The notes under the pieces: generated by a model | Told to the model about the DNA's origin: nothing | The model's database searches: none | Seen by the model: only the letters and a program-made list of their open reading frames with translations | Assembly: GCF_024753245.1 (NCBI RefSeq) | Contig: NZ_JANUGX010000004.1 | Location: forward strand, 62,001 to 126,000 | From: Massilia norwichensis | GTDB taxonomy: Bacteria; Pseudomonadota; Gammaproteobacteria; Burkholderiales; Burkholderiaceae_D | Length of the DNA stretch: 64,000 nt | Direction of reading: 5' to 3' | Part shown: piece after piece, positions 35,301 to 45,783 of the stretch | Layout: every line of letters begins with the position of its first letter | How positions within the stretch are numbered: position 1 is the stretch's first letter | Translations under genes and position numbers: made by a program

Positions 35301-35334
35301 AAAAAAAAACCGCTGTGTGAACCTCACACAGCGG
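35301..35334 (-). terminator. Rho-independent terminator of the H1-like gene
   Basis: An 11-bp perfect stem (35310-35320 with 35324-35334, CCGCTGTGTGA arms) with a three-base loop is followed on the minus strand by nine Ts (A-run 35301-35309). It lies 30 bases downstream of the H1-like stop and just upstream of yggT. Confidence 0.92.
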
Positions 35335-35363
35335 TATTTTGCCTGAACCAGGCAGGAATGGGA

Positions 35364-36824
35364 TTACGGACGGCTGCTGGTCGGGAAAGGCCATGCTGCC
35401 GGTGCGATCACCGATTTGGCTGCCGGCTGGGCGGCCTGATTTGCCGAGCCGCTGTCCTTGGCTTCAGCCTTGGTGTCCGACTTGGTGGTGTCGGCTTTGG
35501 CTTCGGTCTTGGTGTCGGCTTTCGCTTCCGGCTTGGCTTCCGGCTTTGCTTCGGCCTTCGGTGCAGCGGCTTTCTTCGCGGCCGGCTTGGCTGCCGGCTT
35601 GGCGGCGGCCTTCACTGCCGGCTTGGACTCGGCGGTTTTGGCTGCCGGTGCGCTGGTGGCAGCGGTCTTGGTGGCAGCGGCTTTGGCCGGAGCTGGGGTA
35701 GCGGCGGTCTTGGTTGCGCTTGTCTTCGCCACTGGCGAAGCCGCGCCTTTGGCCGGAGCCTTGGTAGCAGCGGTCTTGGTCGCAGCAGTCTTGGTTGCGG
35801 CGGTCTTGGCCGGAGCCTTGGTGGCAGCAGCTTTGGCCGGCGCTTTAGCAGCGGTCTTGGTTGCAGCAGCCTTTGCCGGCGCTTTAGCAGCGGTCTTGGT
35901 TGCAGCGGCCTTTGCCGGTGCTTTGGCAGCGGTCTTGGTTGCAGCGGCCTTTGCCGGGGCTTTGGCAGCGGTTTTGGTTGCAGCAGCTTTTGCCGGGGCT
36001 TTGGCAGCGGTCTTGGTTGCAGCAGCTTTTACTGGAGCTTTGGCAGCGGTCTTGGTAGCGGCAGCTTTCTTGGCCGGCGCTTTGGCAGCGGTCTTGGTTG
36101 CAGCAGCTTTGGCCGGTGCTTTGGCAGCGGTCTTGGTGGCGCTCGTCTTCGACACTGCCGAAGCCGAGCCTTTCTTGGCCGGTGCTTTGGCAGCGGTCTT
36201 GGTTGCAGCGGCCTTTGCCGGGGCTTTAGCAGCGGTCTTGGTTGCAGCAGCTTTCTTAGCCGGTGCTTTAGCAGCAGTCTTGGTTGCAGCAGCTTTAGCC
36301 GGTGCTTTAGCAGCGGTCTTGGTTGCAGCAGCTTTAGCCGGTGCTTTAGCAGCGGTCTTGGTTGCAGCAGCTTTTGCCGGTGCTTTAGCAGCGGTCTTGG
36401 TTGCAGCAGCTTTGGCCGGTGCTTTGGCAGCGGTTTTGGTTGCAGCGGCTTTTTTAGCCGGTGCAGCTGCTTTGGTTGCAGCAGCTTTCTTGGCCGGTGC
36501 AGCGGTTTTGGTTGCTGCGGCTTTCTTTGCCGGAGCAGCTGCTTTGGTTGCAGCGGCTTTCTTGGCCGGTGCAGCTGCTTTGGTTGCAGCAGCTTTTTTC
36601 GCCGGTGCTTTAGCAGCGGTCTTGGTTGCAGCAGCTTTTGCAGCCGGCTTTGCGGCCGGTTTTGCAGCGGCTTTAGCGGCCGGCTTTGCTGCCGGTTTTG
36701 CTGCCGGTTTAGCGGCGGCTTTTGCTGCCGGCTTGGCGGCTACCGCTTTTTTGGCGGCGGTGGTTTTTTCAGCAGCGGCTTTTGCTGCCGGCTTTGCTGC
36801 GGTTTTCTTAGCGGCTGTTGCCAT
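35364..36824 (-). CDS. Ala/Lys-rich histone H1-like protein built of tandem repeats
   Basis: A 486-residue, highly basic, low-complexity protein almost devoid of hydrophobic residues apart from Ala. It is of the H1/HC2/AlgP type, expected to bind DNA through Lys-rich PAKKA-like units. After a Lys-Pro-Ala leader come 12-residue units of the form 'AAATKAAAPAKK', then about twenty 13-residue units of the form 'KAPAKAAATKTAA' (39 bp in DNA). These are interrupted twice by a related spacer ('GSASAVSKTSATK' and 'GAASPVAKTSATK'). The last 80 residues turn acidic (Glu-Ala-Lys-Pro, Asp-Thr-Lys) and end 'AAWPFPTSSRP'. The start is ATG 36824 with an AAGGAG Shine-Dalgarno 8 bases upstream. Repeat number may vary between strains. 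Confidence 0.9.
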   Translation of the reverse strand: MATAAKKTAAKPAAKAAAEKTTAAKKAVAAKPAAKAAAKPAAKPAAKPAAKAAAKPAAKPAAKAAATKTAAKAPAKKAAATKAAAPAKKAAATKAAAPAKKAAATKTAAPAKKAAATKAAAPAKKAAATKTAAKAPAKAAATKTAAKAPAKAAATKTAAKAPAKAAATKTAAKAPAKAAATKTAAKAPAKKAAATKTAAKAPAKAAATKTAAKAPAKKGSASAVSKTSATKTAAKAPAKAAATKTAAKAPAKKAAATKTAAKAPVKAAATKTAAKAPAKAAATKTAAKAPAKAAATKTAAKAPAKAAATKTAAKAPAKAAATKTAAKAPAKAAATKAPAKTAATKTAATKTAATKAPAKGAASPVAKTSATKTAATPAPAKAAATKTAATSAPAAKTAESKPAVKAAAKPAAKPAAKKAAAPKAEAKPEAKPEAKADTKTEAKADTTKSDTKAEAKDSGSANQAAQPAAKSVIAPAAWPFPTSSRP

Positions 36825-37402
36825 TTTGTGTTCTCCTTCTCTGCGATGAGAAAATACGCTACAAGGTTTGAACCCGTCCAACCCGTCTGCTTGGTCGGGC
36901 GAATTATTCATCGGCGCACACTTCGCGTCTGCGTCAATGAATCCGGCACCAGCTGAACTGCTGCAACTCCTCAAGTCTGCAGCACTTCAGCTATCGTCGT
37001 CGCCGACGACCTAACGACAAAGTTCGATGGCTCACTACACTGTTCACACCGCTGCACTCAAGAGTGCGAAAAGAAAAAGCCGCCATGCCCGAATTAATTC
37101 AGGCAATGCGGCTTGTTCTTTTCGCGAAGCTTACGTGCATACTGAATGAATCAGCGTCCCATTTTTTGATCGGTTTGCCACCCGTTTACCGTAGTAAAAA
37201 AATCTACGTTCACGTTTTGACAAATTCAATCACGTAAAGTACACGAAAACCTTGTCAGTGCGCAACCCGCGCACAGTATTTTTCATGCCTTTCACCAGGA
37301 CGAACTGCTATCGACAGCTTTCAATCGATCGTCGCGATAACGTTTGATCCCATTCGTACTTCAGCTCCTTCAAAAACAAGCGCGCAATGAATGCGCATTC
37401 CA
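36825..37402. other. 578-base intergenic region, relatively AT-rich in its right half
   Basis: No credible gene. The left part is the 5' region of the H1-like gene, with its Shine-Dalgarno at 36832-36838. A terminator-like hairpin is at 37077-37114. From about 37150 to 37400 base composition drops well below the surroundings, and a TTGACA (37217-37222) followed 17 bases later by the weak TACACG is a possible plus-strand promoter with no gene behind it. Confidence 0.6.
37077..37114 (-). terminator. Rho-independent terminator downstream of the glycosyltransferase pair
   Basis: Stem AAGCCGC (37077-37083) with GCGGCTT (37108-37114), extended by an inner TGCC/GGCA pairing. On the minus strand it is followed by TTTTTCTT. 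It lies about 290 bases past the stop of the glycosyltransferase at 37403. The plus strand also has a T-rich tail (TTGTTCTTTT), so it may work both ways. Confidence 0.75.
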
Positions 37403-39052
37403 TTAAATTCTTGTACTAATACGCAGCAGATCCATCTTGCAAAGCCACGCCAATCCGCGCAGCAAAGTCGGGCGATCGCATGGACCGAGCGTGTCGAGCA
37501 GCTCGTCCACCTGCATCGGCCGCGACCCGATCGAACCGAAGATCTGACCGAATTCTTCAAGCGTCGGCAAGGACGCCGCAGCGAAGCGGTTGATCCCGAG
37601 TTCGCGGTATTCGCGCAGCTGCGCGAGCGATGCGTCCGGTGCCAGCTCGACCATCGTCTCCGGCGTCAACTGCGCGCTCGGATAGCTTGCGAACACCGCG
37701 AACGGATCGAGCCGGTCCGGCACCGTCTGCGGCAACGCGGGCGCGAGCACGGCATCGGCGCGGCGCCGCTCATCGAGCTCGCTCCACAACGCGCGGTAGC
37801 GTCCAAACACGAGCTGCCAATCGAATTCCTCGCGCGCGCGCCGGCGTCCGTTCTCGCCCATCTGCCGGCGCAGTTCGCCATCCTTGATCAAGCGTTCGTA
37901 AGCCTGCGCAAGCTGCGCGCCGTCCAGCGCCACCGCCTGGCTGGTATGACCGCAATAGTGGTCGTAATTGTCGACGCCATCGTCGTAACGCTGCGCGAGG
38001 TCAAGGCCCGCGCCTGCACCCGGCATCACGGTCGGGATGCGGTAACCATCGACGCCATCGCGCACCGTGTCGCGATAGCCGTTCCAGTCGCTCACCACGC
38101 ACGGCAGTCCGGCCGCCATCGCTTCCAGCGGCGTCAGGCCGAAACTCTCCTGCACGTTGTCCGCCAGCGAAGTGAAGACGTCGGCGGCGGCCCAGGCGCA
38201 GGCCTGGTTGCCGGGCACACGGCCATCCAGCACCGTCAGGCGCACCGATGGGCACAGCAGCGCCGCGGCCTCGCGGAAGGCCTTCTCGATGGCCTCGTTG
38301 GCGAACCAGCCGCACAGGACCAGGTGCACCTGGCGGCCATCCTTGCCGGCGCGTTCGAGCGCGCTGAACATCTGCTGCGGATGCGCTTTCGCGTGGAAGG
38401 ACAGGCGACCGAGGAAGAGGAAGGCGACGTCGCCCTCCTCGATGCCGAGCTGGCGCCGTGCGCCGATGCGGGCAGCCTCGTCGAACACGAAGTCGCGGCA
38501 ATGCACGCCGAGCGGAATCAGCGGCAGCTGCGGCAGTTCGAAGCGCTGCGCACCCAGCCGCGCGCGCAGGTACTCGGCCTGACGCTCCAGCACTTCGCGC
38601 ACGCTGTCGCGCACCACGCGCGAGGTGCAGATCACCGCATCCCAGCTGCGCAGCGGCGCCACCAGCATGCCGGCGACGGCGCTCATCACCGCGTGGCTGG
38701 CGGTGGTGTGCGTGACCCCGCACAGGCTGTAGCGGCGCTCGCCGATGCCGAGCCGGCGCCAGGCCAGGCGCGCGATGCCGGGCGCGGGATGGTACAGGAC
38801 GCCGAAGCGCTCGATCTGCTGCGGCCTGCCCTGGCTCAGCCACTCGACCTCGCCTTTGAAACCCTGTTCGCGCAGCGCACGCTCGCATTCGCCTGCATGG
38901 GCTTCGCCGGCAGCGAAGCAGCCGACTGCGGACAGCCCGCTTCCCGCGACGGCACGCATCAGCGCGGCGCCGGCCGCGTGGCGTCCCATCAGTCTCTGTC
39001 CGCCGACCGAGTAATCCTCGGGGACGAAATGCAGTGCGAAGCGGTCCTTCAT
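37403..39052 (-). CDS. GT4-type glycosyltransferase with C-terminal extension
   Basis: A 549-residue GT-B fold enzyme. The C-terminal nucleotide-sugar domain of the GT4 family is clear: 'LFLGRLSFHAKAHPQQMFSAL', 'VHLVLCGWFANEAIEKAF', 'FTSLADNVQESFGLTPLEAM' with the E-x7-E region, and 'AAGLPCVVSDWNGYRDTVRDG'. The N-terminal acceptor domain starts 'ALHFVPEDYSVGGQRLMGRH'. Beyond about residue 440 there is a roughly 100-residue extension ('PETMVELAPDASLAQLREY' onward) not normal for GT4 and without a recognised domain. The ATG overlaps the upstream glycosyltransferase by 4 bases. Donor and acceptor are unknown; no polysaccharide export genes are nearby. Confidence 0.9.
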   Translation of the reverse strand: MKDRFALHFVPEDYSVGGQRLMGRHAAGAALMRAVAGSGLSAVGCFAAGEAHAGECERALREQGFKGEVEWLSQGRPQQIERFGVLYHPAPGIARLAWRRLGIGERRYSLCGVTHTTASHAVMSAVAGMLVAPLRSWDAVICTSRVVRDSVREVLERQAEYLRARLGAQRFELPQLPLIPLGVHCRDFVFDEAARIGARRQLGIEEGDVAFLFLGRLSFHAKAHPQQMFSALERAGKDGRQVHLVLCGWFANEAIEKAFREAAALLCPSVRLTVLDGRVPGNQACAWAAADVFTSLADNVQESFGLTPLEAMAAGLPCVVSDWNGYRDTVRDGVDGYRIPTVMPGAGAGLDLAQRYDDGVDNYDHYCGHTSQAVALDGAQLAQAYERLIKDGELRRQMGENGRRRAREEFDWQLVFGRYRALWSELDERRRADAVLAPALPQTVPDRLDPFAVFASYPSAQLTPETMVELAPDASLAQLREYRELGINRFAAASLPTLEEFGQIFGSIGSRPMQVDELLDTLGPCDRPTLLRGLAWLCKMDLLRISTRI

Positions 39053-40338
39053 GCGTTTCCCTCTTCAAGCCCTGGCTGCATCGGCCGCAGGGGCCGCAGC
39101 AGGTCCAGGTAGCCCGGCAGACCGGCCGATTCGAAATCGTAGTGGCGCAGTACCGTCTCGCGCCCGCGCTGCCCGACCATGGCGACCTCGTCGCGGCGCG
39201 CGATCAGGTCGAGCGCGCGGTCGGCCAGCGCCGCGGTGTCGAAGAAGCCGGTCAGGTAGCCGTTCTCGCCATCGCGGATCACTTCGCGCACCGGTCCCGT
39301 ATCCGAACCGAGCACCGGCACACCGACCGCCATCGCTTCCAGCATCGACCACGACAGCACGAACGGATAAGTGAGGTAAATGTGCAGGCTCGAGACCTGC
39401 AGCACCGTGCGGTAGCTCGCATATGGCAGCTTGCCGAGGAAATGCACGCGCGACCAATCCACGCAGTTCTCTTCCCTTTCACCCAATTCGGCGCACAGCG
39501 CCGCGCGGTAGCTGTCGAATCCTTCGGGCGGACGGCGGCCGTAGCTGACGCCGTCGCCGCCCACCACCAGCACCTGCAGCTCACGGTTGCCGGCCAGGAG
39601 ACGCGGCAGGCTGCGCATGAAGACGTGGAAGCCGCGGTAGGGTTCGAGGTTGCGCGCGACGTAGGTAAGCACCGGCTGCGCGCGGCTCAGGACGCGGCCG
39701 TCCGGCAGCGTCAGCCGCGCCTGCGGGTCCGGCGTCAGGTAAGCGGTGTCGATGCCCTCGTGGATGCAGCGGATCTTGTGGCGCAGCTCGGGCGGATGCG
39801 CCTCCAGCTGCCAGGCGGTCGGCGCCACGCCATCGTCGGCCGCCAGCAGGGACTGCATCAGCACCGAGTTCTTGATGCGAATGCGCAGACGGTCGTCGAA
39901 GCTGGCCGGATATTCTGGATCGAAGCCGACGTCCTTGCCGTCCGCGTCCCACCAGAACTCGCAGAACACGACCAGGCGCGCCCGCGGGAACACGTCCTTG
40001 ACGAACAGGCCTTCGCCCCAGCCGGGATGGCAGACCACCACGTCCGGCGCCCAGCCCTGCTTGTGCAGCTCGACGAGGATGCGGGTGACGGCCTGGCCGC
40101 GCCGGATGCAGGCTTCGAAGTGCTTCAGGTAGTGATGGGTCTTCTCGCCCGGTCCTGCGGGCTTCGGATAAGCGATGGTGCGCAGCCGCGGTCCGGGCCG
40201 CAGCTCCATCTTCATGCGCGCGACCGCGGCCTCTTCGCCGATCGCGACGAGTTCGACATCTGGCCGCGTCTGCAGGTAGCGCATCAACCGGCGAAACTGG
40301 CCGGGCAGGTTCTGGTGGATGAAGAGGATGCGTAGCAT
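39049..40338 (-). CDS. GT4-type glycosyltransferase
   Basis: A 429-residue GT-B glycosyltransferase. The N-terminus is 'RILFIHQNLPGQFRRLMRYL' and the acceptor domain includes 'VCHPGWGEGLFVKDVFP'. The donor domain has 'LTYVARNLEPYRGFHVFMRSL', 'VLVVGGDGVSYG', 'LTYPFVLSWSMLEAMAVGVPV' with the conserved Glu, and 'GSDTGPVREVIRDGENGYL'. ATG codons at 40347 and 40338 are both possible; the latter fits the family N-terminus. It forms a coupled pair with the following glycosyltransferase through a 4-base overlap. The two probably act in sequence on the same glycan. Confidence 0.9.
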   Translation of the reverse strand: MLRILFIHQNLPGQFRRLMRYLQTRPDVELVAIGEEAAVARMKMELRPGPRLRTIAYPKPAGPGEKTHHYLKHFEACIRRGQAVTRILVELHKQGWAPDVVVCHPGWGEGLFVKDVFPRARLVVFCEFWWDADGKDVGFDPEYPASFDDRLRIRIKNSVLMQSLLAADDGVAPTAWQLEAHPPELRHKIRCIHEGIDTAYLTPDPQARLTLPDGRVLSRAQPVLTYVARNLEPYRGFHVFMRSLPRLLAGNRELQVLVVGGDGVSYGRRPPEGFDSYRAALCAELGEREENCVDWSRVHFLGKLPYASYRTVLQVSSLHIYLTYPFVLSWSMLEAMAVGVPVLGSDTGPVREVIRDGENGYLTGFFDTAALADRALDLIARRDEVAMVGQRGRETVLRHYDFESAGLPGYLDLLRPLRPMQPGLEEGNA

Positions 40339-40419
40339 GGCAGGCATGATAACTTTAGTATCACGCCCGTGGCGCATCCGATGCCAAAACTTCGGTAGGT
40401 CTACATGCGCGAATCGCGG

Positions 40420-41100
40420 TCAGGGCTGCGCGATCGCGATCACCGACCACTGCACATCGACGATCGGCGTGCGCGTTTCGCGGTCGCGGCGGTAGCTGTG
40501 GTACGTGAAGCGGCCCTCGCCATCGCGGCTGCACATGGTGCACGCAGGCTGGGGCGACACGCGTTCGACGCCGGCCTGCCCCAACTGCCAGCGCACGATC
40601 GCCGGCAGGTCGATCCGGCGCGATTGCGGCGCGATGGTCTCGCGCGGCAGCCCGGTGCGCTCTTGGAAGCTGTCGATCAGTTCGGGCGACACTTCATAGC
40701 AGCAGGCGTGCGCAGCCGGTCCGATCGCCGCGATCCAGTCGCCGGGATCGCCGCCGCGTTCGCGCACCAGCGCGGCAAAGCGCTCGACGATGCCGGCGTG
40801 GGCGCCGCGCCAGCCGACATGCAGGGCCGCGACTTCGCGCCCATCCTGGCGCGCCAGCAGCACCGGTACGCAGTCGGCGGTGGCGATCGCAAGCAGCAGG
40901 CCGGGACGGTCGGTCAGCATGCCGTCGGCTTCGCCGCAGTCTTCGTTGGCTTGCGTCGGAATGGCGATATGGGTGCCGTGGCGTTCGTGCTGGACCGGGC
41001 GATCAGGCCAGTAGGCAGGCAGGAGACCGGCCATGTCGTCGTGGCGGCGGCCGAAGCCGTGGACGATGGCGGGGTGGTCGAGAAGTGGGCTGGTGAGCAT
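40420..41100 (-). CDS. pgeF: Peptidoglycan editing factor PgeF (YfiH, multicopper-oxidase-like fold)
   Basis: About 226 residues of the YfiH/PgeF family (DUF152), which removes wrongly incorporated serine from peptidoglycan precursors; members were earlier called polyphenol oxidases. The metal-site motifs are visible: 'QNHGTHI'-like 'ERHGTHIAIP', 'IATADCVPVLLARQDGREV', 'ALHVGWRGAHAGIVERF' and 'AAIGPAAHACCYEV'. ATG 41100 gives the best N-terminus; in-frame starts at 41163 (TTG) and 41145 are less likely. The stop lies 81 bases before the glycosyltransferase pair, so joint transcription is possible. Confidence 0.92.
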   Translation of the reverse strand: MLTSPLLDHPAIVHGFGRRHDDMAGLLPAYWPDRPVQHERHGTHIAIPTQANEDCGEADGMLTDRPGLLLAIATADCVPVLLARQDGREVAALHVGWRGAHAGIVERFAALVRERGGDPGDWIAAIGPAAHACCYEVSPELIDSFQERTGLPRETIAPQSRRIDLPAIVRWQLGQAGVERVSPQPACTMCSRDGEGRFTYHSYRRDRETRTPIVDVQWSVIAIAQP

Positions 41101-41168
41101 GTCGGGCTGCCGTGCAAGAATGCAGGCAGCATAGCATTTCACCATGAAGGATTGATGACGCAAATAAG

Positions 41169-41190
41169 AAGCCCGCCGGTGGGCGGGCTT
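41169..41190 (-). terminator. Hairpin terminator downstream of nrdB
   Basis: A 9-bp perfect stem (AAGCCCGCC at 41169-41177 with GGCGGGCTT at 41182-41190) lies 25 bases past the nrdB stop. On the minus strand it is followed by the T-rich TTCTTATTT. The plus strand also shows TTTT, so it is symmetrical. Confidence 0.8.
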
Positions 41191-41214
41191 TTGACGTTCT
41201 GGCGTGTGCGGGAA

Positions 41215-42318
41215 TCAATCCCAGCTCAACGCCCCACCAGTCTGGTACTCCGTCACGCGCGTCTCGAAGAAGTTGCGCTCCTTCTTCAGGTCGATCATCT
41301 CGCTCATCCACGGGAACGGGTTTTCCTCGTTCGGGAACAGCGCGTCCAGGCCGATCTGGACGGCGCGGCGGTTGGCGATGAAGCGCAGGTAGCTCTTGAA
41401 CATCGGGGCGTTCAGGCCCAGCACGCCGCGCGGCATGGTGTCTTCGGCGTAGCGGTACTCGAGCTCGACGGCCTTCAAAAACAGCTGCTTGATCTCTTCC
41501 TTGAACTCGGCGGTCCACAGCTGTGGGTTTTCCATCTTGATCGTGTTGATCAGGTCGATGCCGAAGTTGCAGTGCATCGACTCGTCGCGCAGGATGTACT
41601 GGTACTGCTCGGCGGCGCCGGTCATCTTGTTCTGGCGGCCCAGCGCCAGGATCTGGGTGAAGCCGACGTAGAAGAACAGGCCTTCCATCAGGCAGGCGAA
41701 CACGATGATCGAGCGCAGCAGCTTCTGGTCGGCTTCCAGGGTGCCGGTCTTGAACTCCGGATCGTTGATGACCTCGATGAAGGGGATCAGGAACTGGTCC
41801 TTGTCGCGGATCGACGGGATCTCGTTGTAGGCGTTGAAGATTTCCTTCTCGTCCAGGCCCAGCGACTCGACGATGTACTGGTAGGCGTGGGTGTGGATCG
41901 CCTCTTCGAAGGCCTGGCGCAGCAGGTACTGGCGGCATTCCGGCGCCGTGATGTGGCGGTAGGTGCCCAGCACGATGTTGTTGGCGGCCAGCGAGTCGGC
42001 GGTCACGAAGAAGCCCAGGTTGCGCTTGACGATGCGGCGCTCGTCTTCGGTCAGGCCGTTCGGGTTCTTCCACAGCTCGATGTCGCGCTGCATGTTCACT
42101 TCCTGCGGCATCCAGTGGTTGGCGCAGCCGGCCAGGTACTTGTCCCAGGCCCACTTGTACTTGAACGGCACCAGCTGGTTGACGTCGGTCTGGCCGTTGA
42201 TGATGCGCTTGTCGTCGGCGTTCACGCGCTTGGCGACGTCGGCGGCGGTGGCGCCTTCCGGTGCGCTTGCTGCGGCCGGTGCGCTGGTGATCGGTTCATC
42301 GTCCCATGACAGAGCCAT
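41215..42318 (-). CDS. nrdB: Ribonucleotide reductase class Ia, beta subunit
   Basis: The 367-residue diiron-tyrosyl radical subunit that activates NrdA for deoxyribonucleotide synthesis. Metal-ligand motifs are '[19 protein letters not shown]' and '[20 protein letters not shown]', with the radical-site region around '[20 protein letters not shown]'. The C-terminal tail 'GALSWD' is the segment that docks into the alpha subunit, and the N-terminus oddly begins with the similar 'ALSWDDEP'. It follows nrdA with a 122-base gap filled by a palindromic repeat. CTATATAGTG at 42331-42340, just upstream of the start, resembles half an NrdR box. Confidence 0.97.
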   Translation of the reverse strand: MALSWDDEPITSAPAAASAPEGATAADVAKRVNADDKRIINGQTDVNQLVPFKYKWAWDKYLAGCANHWMPQEVNMQRDIELWKNPNGLTEDERRIVKRNLGFFVTADSLAANNIVLGTYRHITAPECRQYLLRQAFEEAIHTHAYQYIVESLGLDEKEIFNAYNEIPSIRDKDQFLIPFIEVINDPEFKTGTLEADQKLLRSIIVFACLMEGLFFYVGFTQILALGRQNKMTGAAEQYQYILRDESMHCNFGIDLINTIKMENPQLWTAEFKEEIKQLFLKAVELEYRYAEDTMPRGVLGLNAPMFKSYLRFIANRRAVQIGLDALFPNEENPFPWMSEMIDLKKERNFFETRVTEYQTGGALSWD

Positions 42319-42349
42319 GATGTTTTCCTTCTATATAGTGTTCGTTATA

Positions 42350-42430
42350 CGTCGTTCCCGCGAAGGCGGGAACCCAAGTGTGTTCGCGGTTCGCTAGCTC
42401 AACCTGGATCCCCGCCTGCGCGGGGATGAC
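42350..42430. repeat. Dispersed palindromic repeat (CGTCGTTCCCGCG type) between nrdA and nrdB
   Basis: Composed of CGTCGTTCCCGCGAAGGCGGGAAC at the left and GGATCCCCGCCTGCGCGGGGATGAC at the right. Each half forms its own hairpin, and the two halves are roughly inverted. It starts about 32 bases upstream of nrdB and ends 11 bases after the nrdA stop. Sister copies are at 50063-50166 and 55084-55181. Confidence 0.85.
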
Positions 42431-42440
42431 GGATCAAAAA

Positions 42441-45353
<2,913 letters not shown>

Positions 45354-45398
45354 TGAGCCTCCCGGGATGGCAGCGCGCCACCGACTAAAAACGATGAA

Positions 45399-45489
45399 TG
45401 CCAACCGGTTAAAGTTGGCAACCTAATAACTTTTTGAGAATAAGAAGAGGAGTGGCCCGTTCTGAAAAAGCCTGCAACCGGCCCTCCTC
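45399..45489 (-). promoter_or_regulatory. Two hairpins in the nrdA mRNA leader
   Basis: The distal hairpin pairs 45447-45452 with 45484-45489 (GAGGAG/CTCCTC) and extends through a GGCC/GGCC segment, about 95 bases before the start codon. The proximal hairpin pairs TGCCAAC 45399-45405 with GTTGGCA 45414-45420. A structured leader this long is unusual for a gene needing only a repressor, but I recognise no riboswitch. Confidence 0.5.
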
Positions 45490-45512
45490 TGTTTGGCTGG
45501 CTCTGTCACTGA

Positions 45513-45558
45513 CCACTAGATCTAGTGTTTGAGCGCCGTATGAACCTAATTGTAGTCG
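45513..45558 (-). promoter_or_regulatory. Candidate tandem NrdR boxes upstream of nrdA
   Basis: 45513-45528 contains the perfect 14-bp palindrome CACTAGATCTAGTG flanked to match the 16-bp NrdR consensus (acaCwAtATaTwGtgt as I recall it). 45543-45558 is a weaker match retaining CTA...TAG and overlaps the -10-like TACAAT. Centre spacing is 30 bp, close to the three-turn spacing expected for paired NrdR boxes. Confidence 0.6.
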
Positions 45559-45783
45559 ATATTCGGAAATATCAAAGGGTCAGCTCATCGGTTTTTTTTC
45601 TGGCGCCGCGCTTGACTTTTTCCAAGGCGAATCATTATGGGGCTCGGAATGAAAGTAAGCACTAACATAGCGTTTTAAGGGCGCAACCGTGGTGCATGCT
45701 GCCTGCATGGATGTCGACGTTTGATCATGCTGCGATGGCGAAAAGACAACAGCGACTGAGCCAGCTCAAGCTTTCTACTTTGC

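Larger units (their letters stand above)
45354..45783. other. 430-base intergenic region: nrdA leader and promoter
   Basis: No gene is visible. It holds the minus-strand nrdA control region: a -10-like TACAAT (complement of 45549-45554) preceded by TTTGAT about 16 bases further upstream, candidate NrdR boxes, and a leader of some 190 bases with two hairpins. The remainder up to the pilR stop (about 45575-45783) shows no strong signal beyond a T-rich stretch near 45590-45600. Confidence 0.6.

Noticed and set aside
35700..36650. Regular 36-39 bp repeats that might suggest a CRISPR array
   Set aside because: Repeats are contiguous, in frame and coding, with no unique spacers and no cas genes.
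35458..36849. Hydrophobic 463-codon frame antisense to the H1-like gene, resembling a membrane protein
   Set aside because: It is the mirror of the Lys/Ala repeat codons, which read as Ala/Val/Leu/Phe on the other strand; it has no ribosome site or real transmembrane pattern.
37321..37560. Small minus-strand frame overlapping the end of the glycosyltransferase gene
   Set aside because: Cys/Arg-rich composition typical of out-of-frame reading; no ribosome site and it overlaps a real gene.
37391..39112. 573-codon plus-strand frame over the glycosyltransferase
   Set aside because: Shadow of the minus-strand glycosyltransferase, which has conserved motifs throughout.
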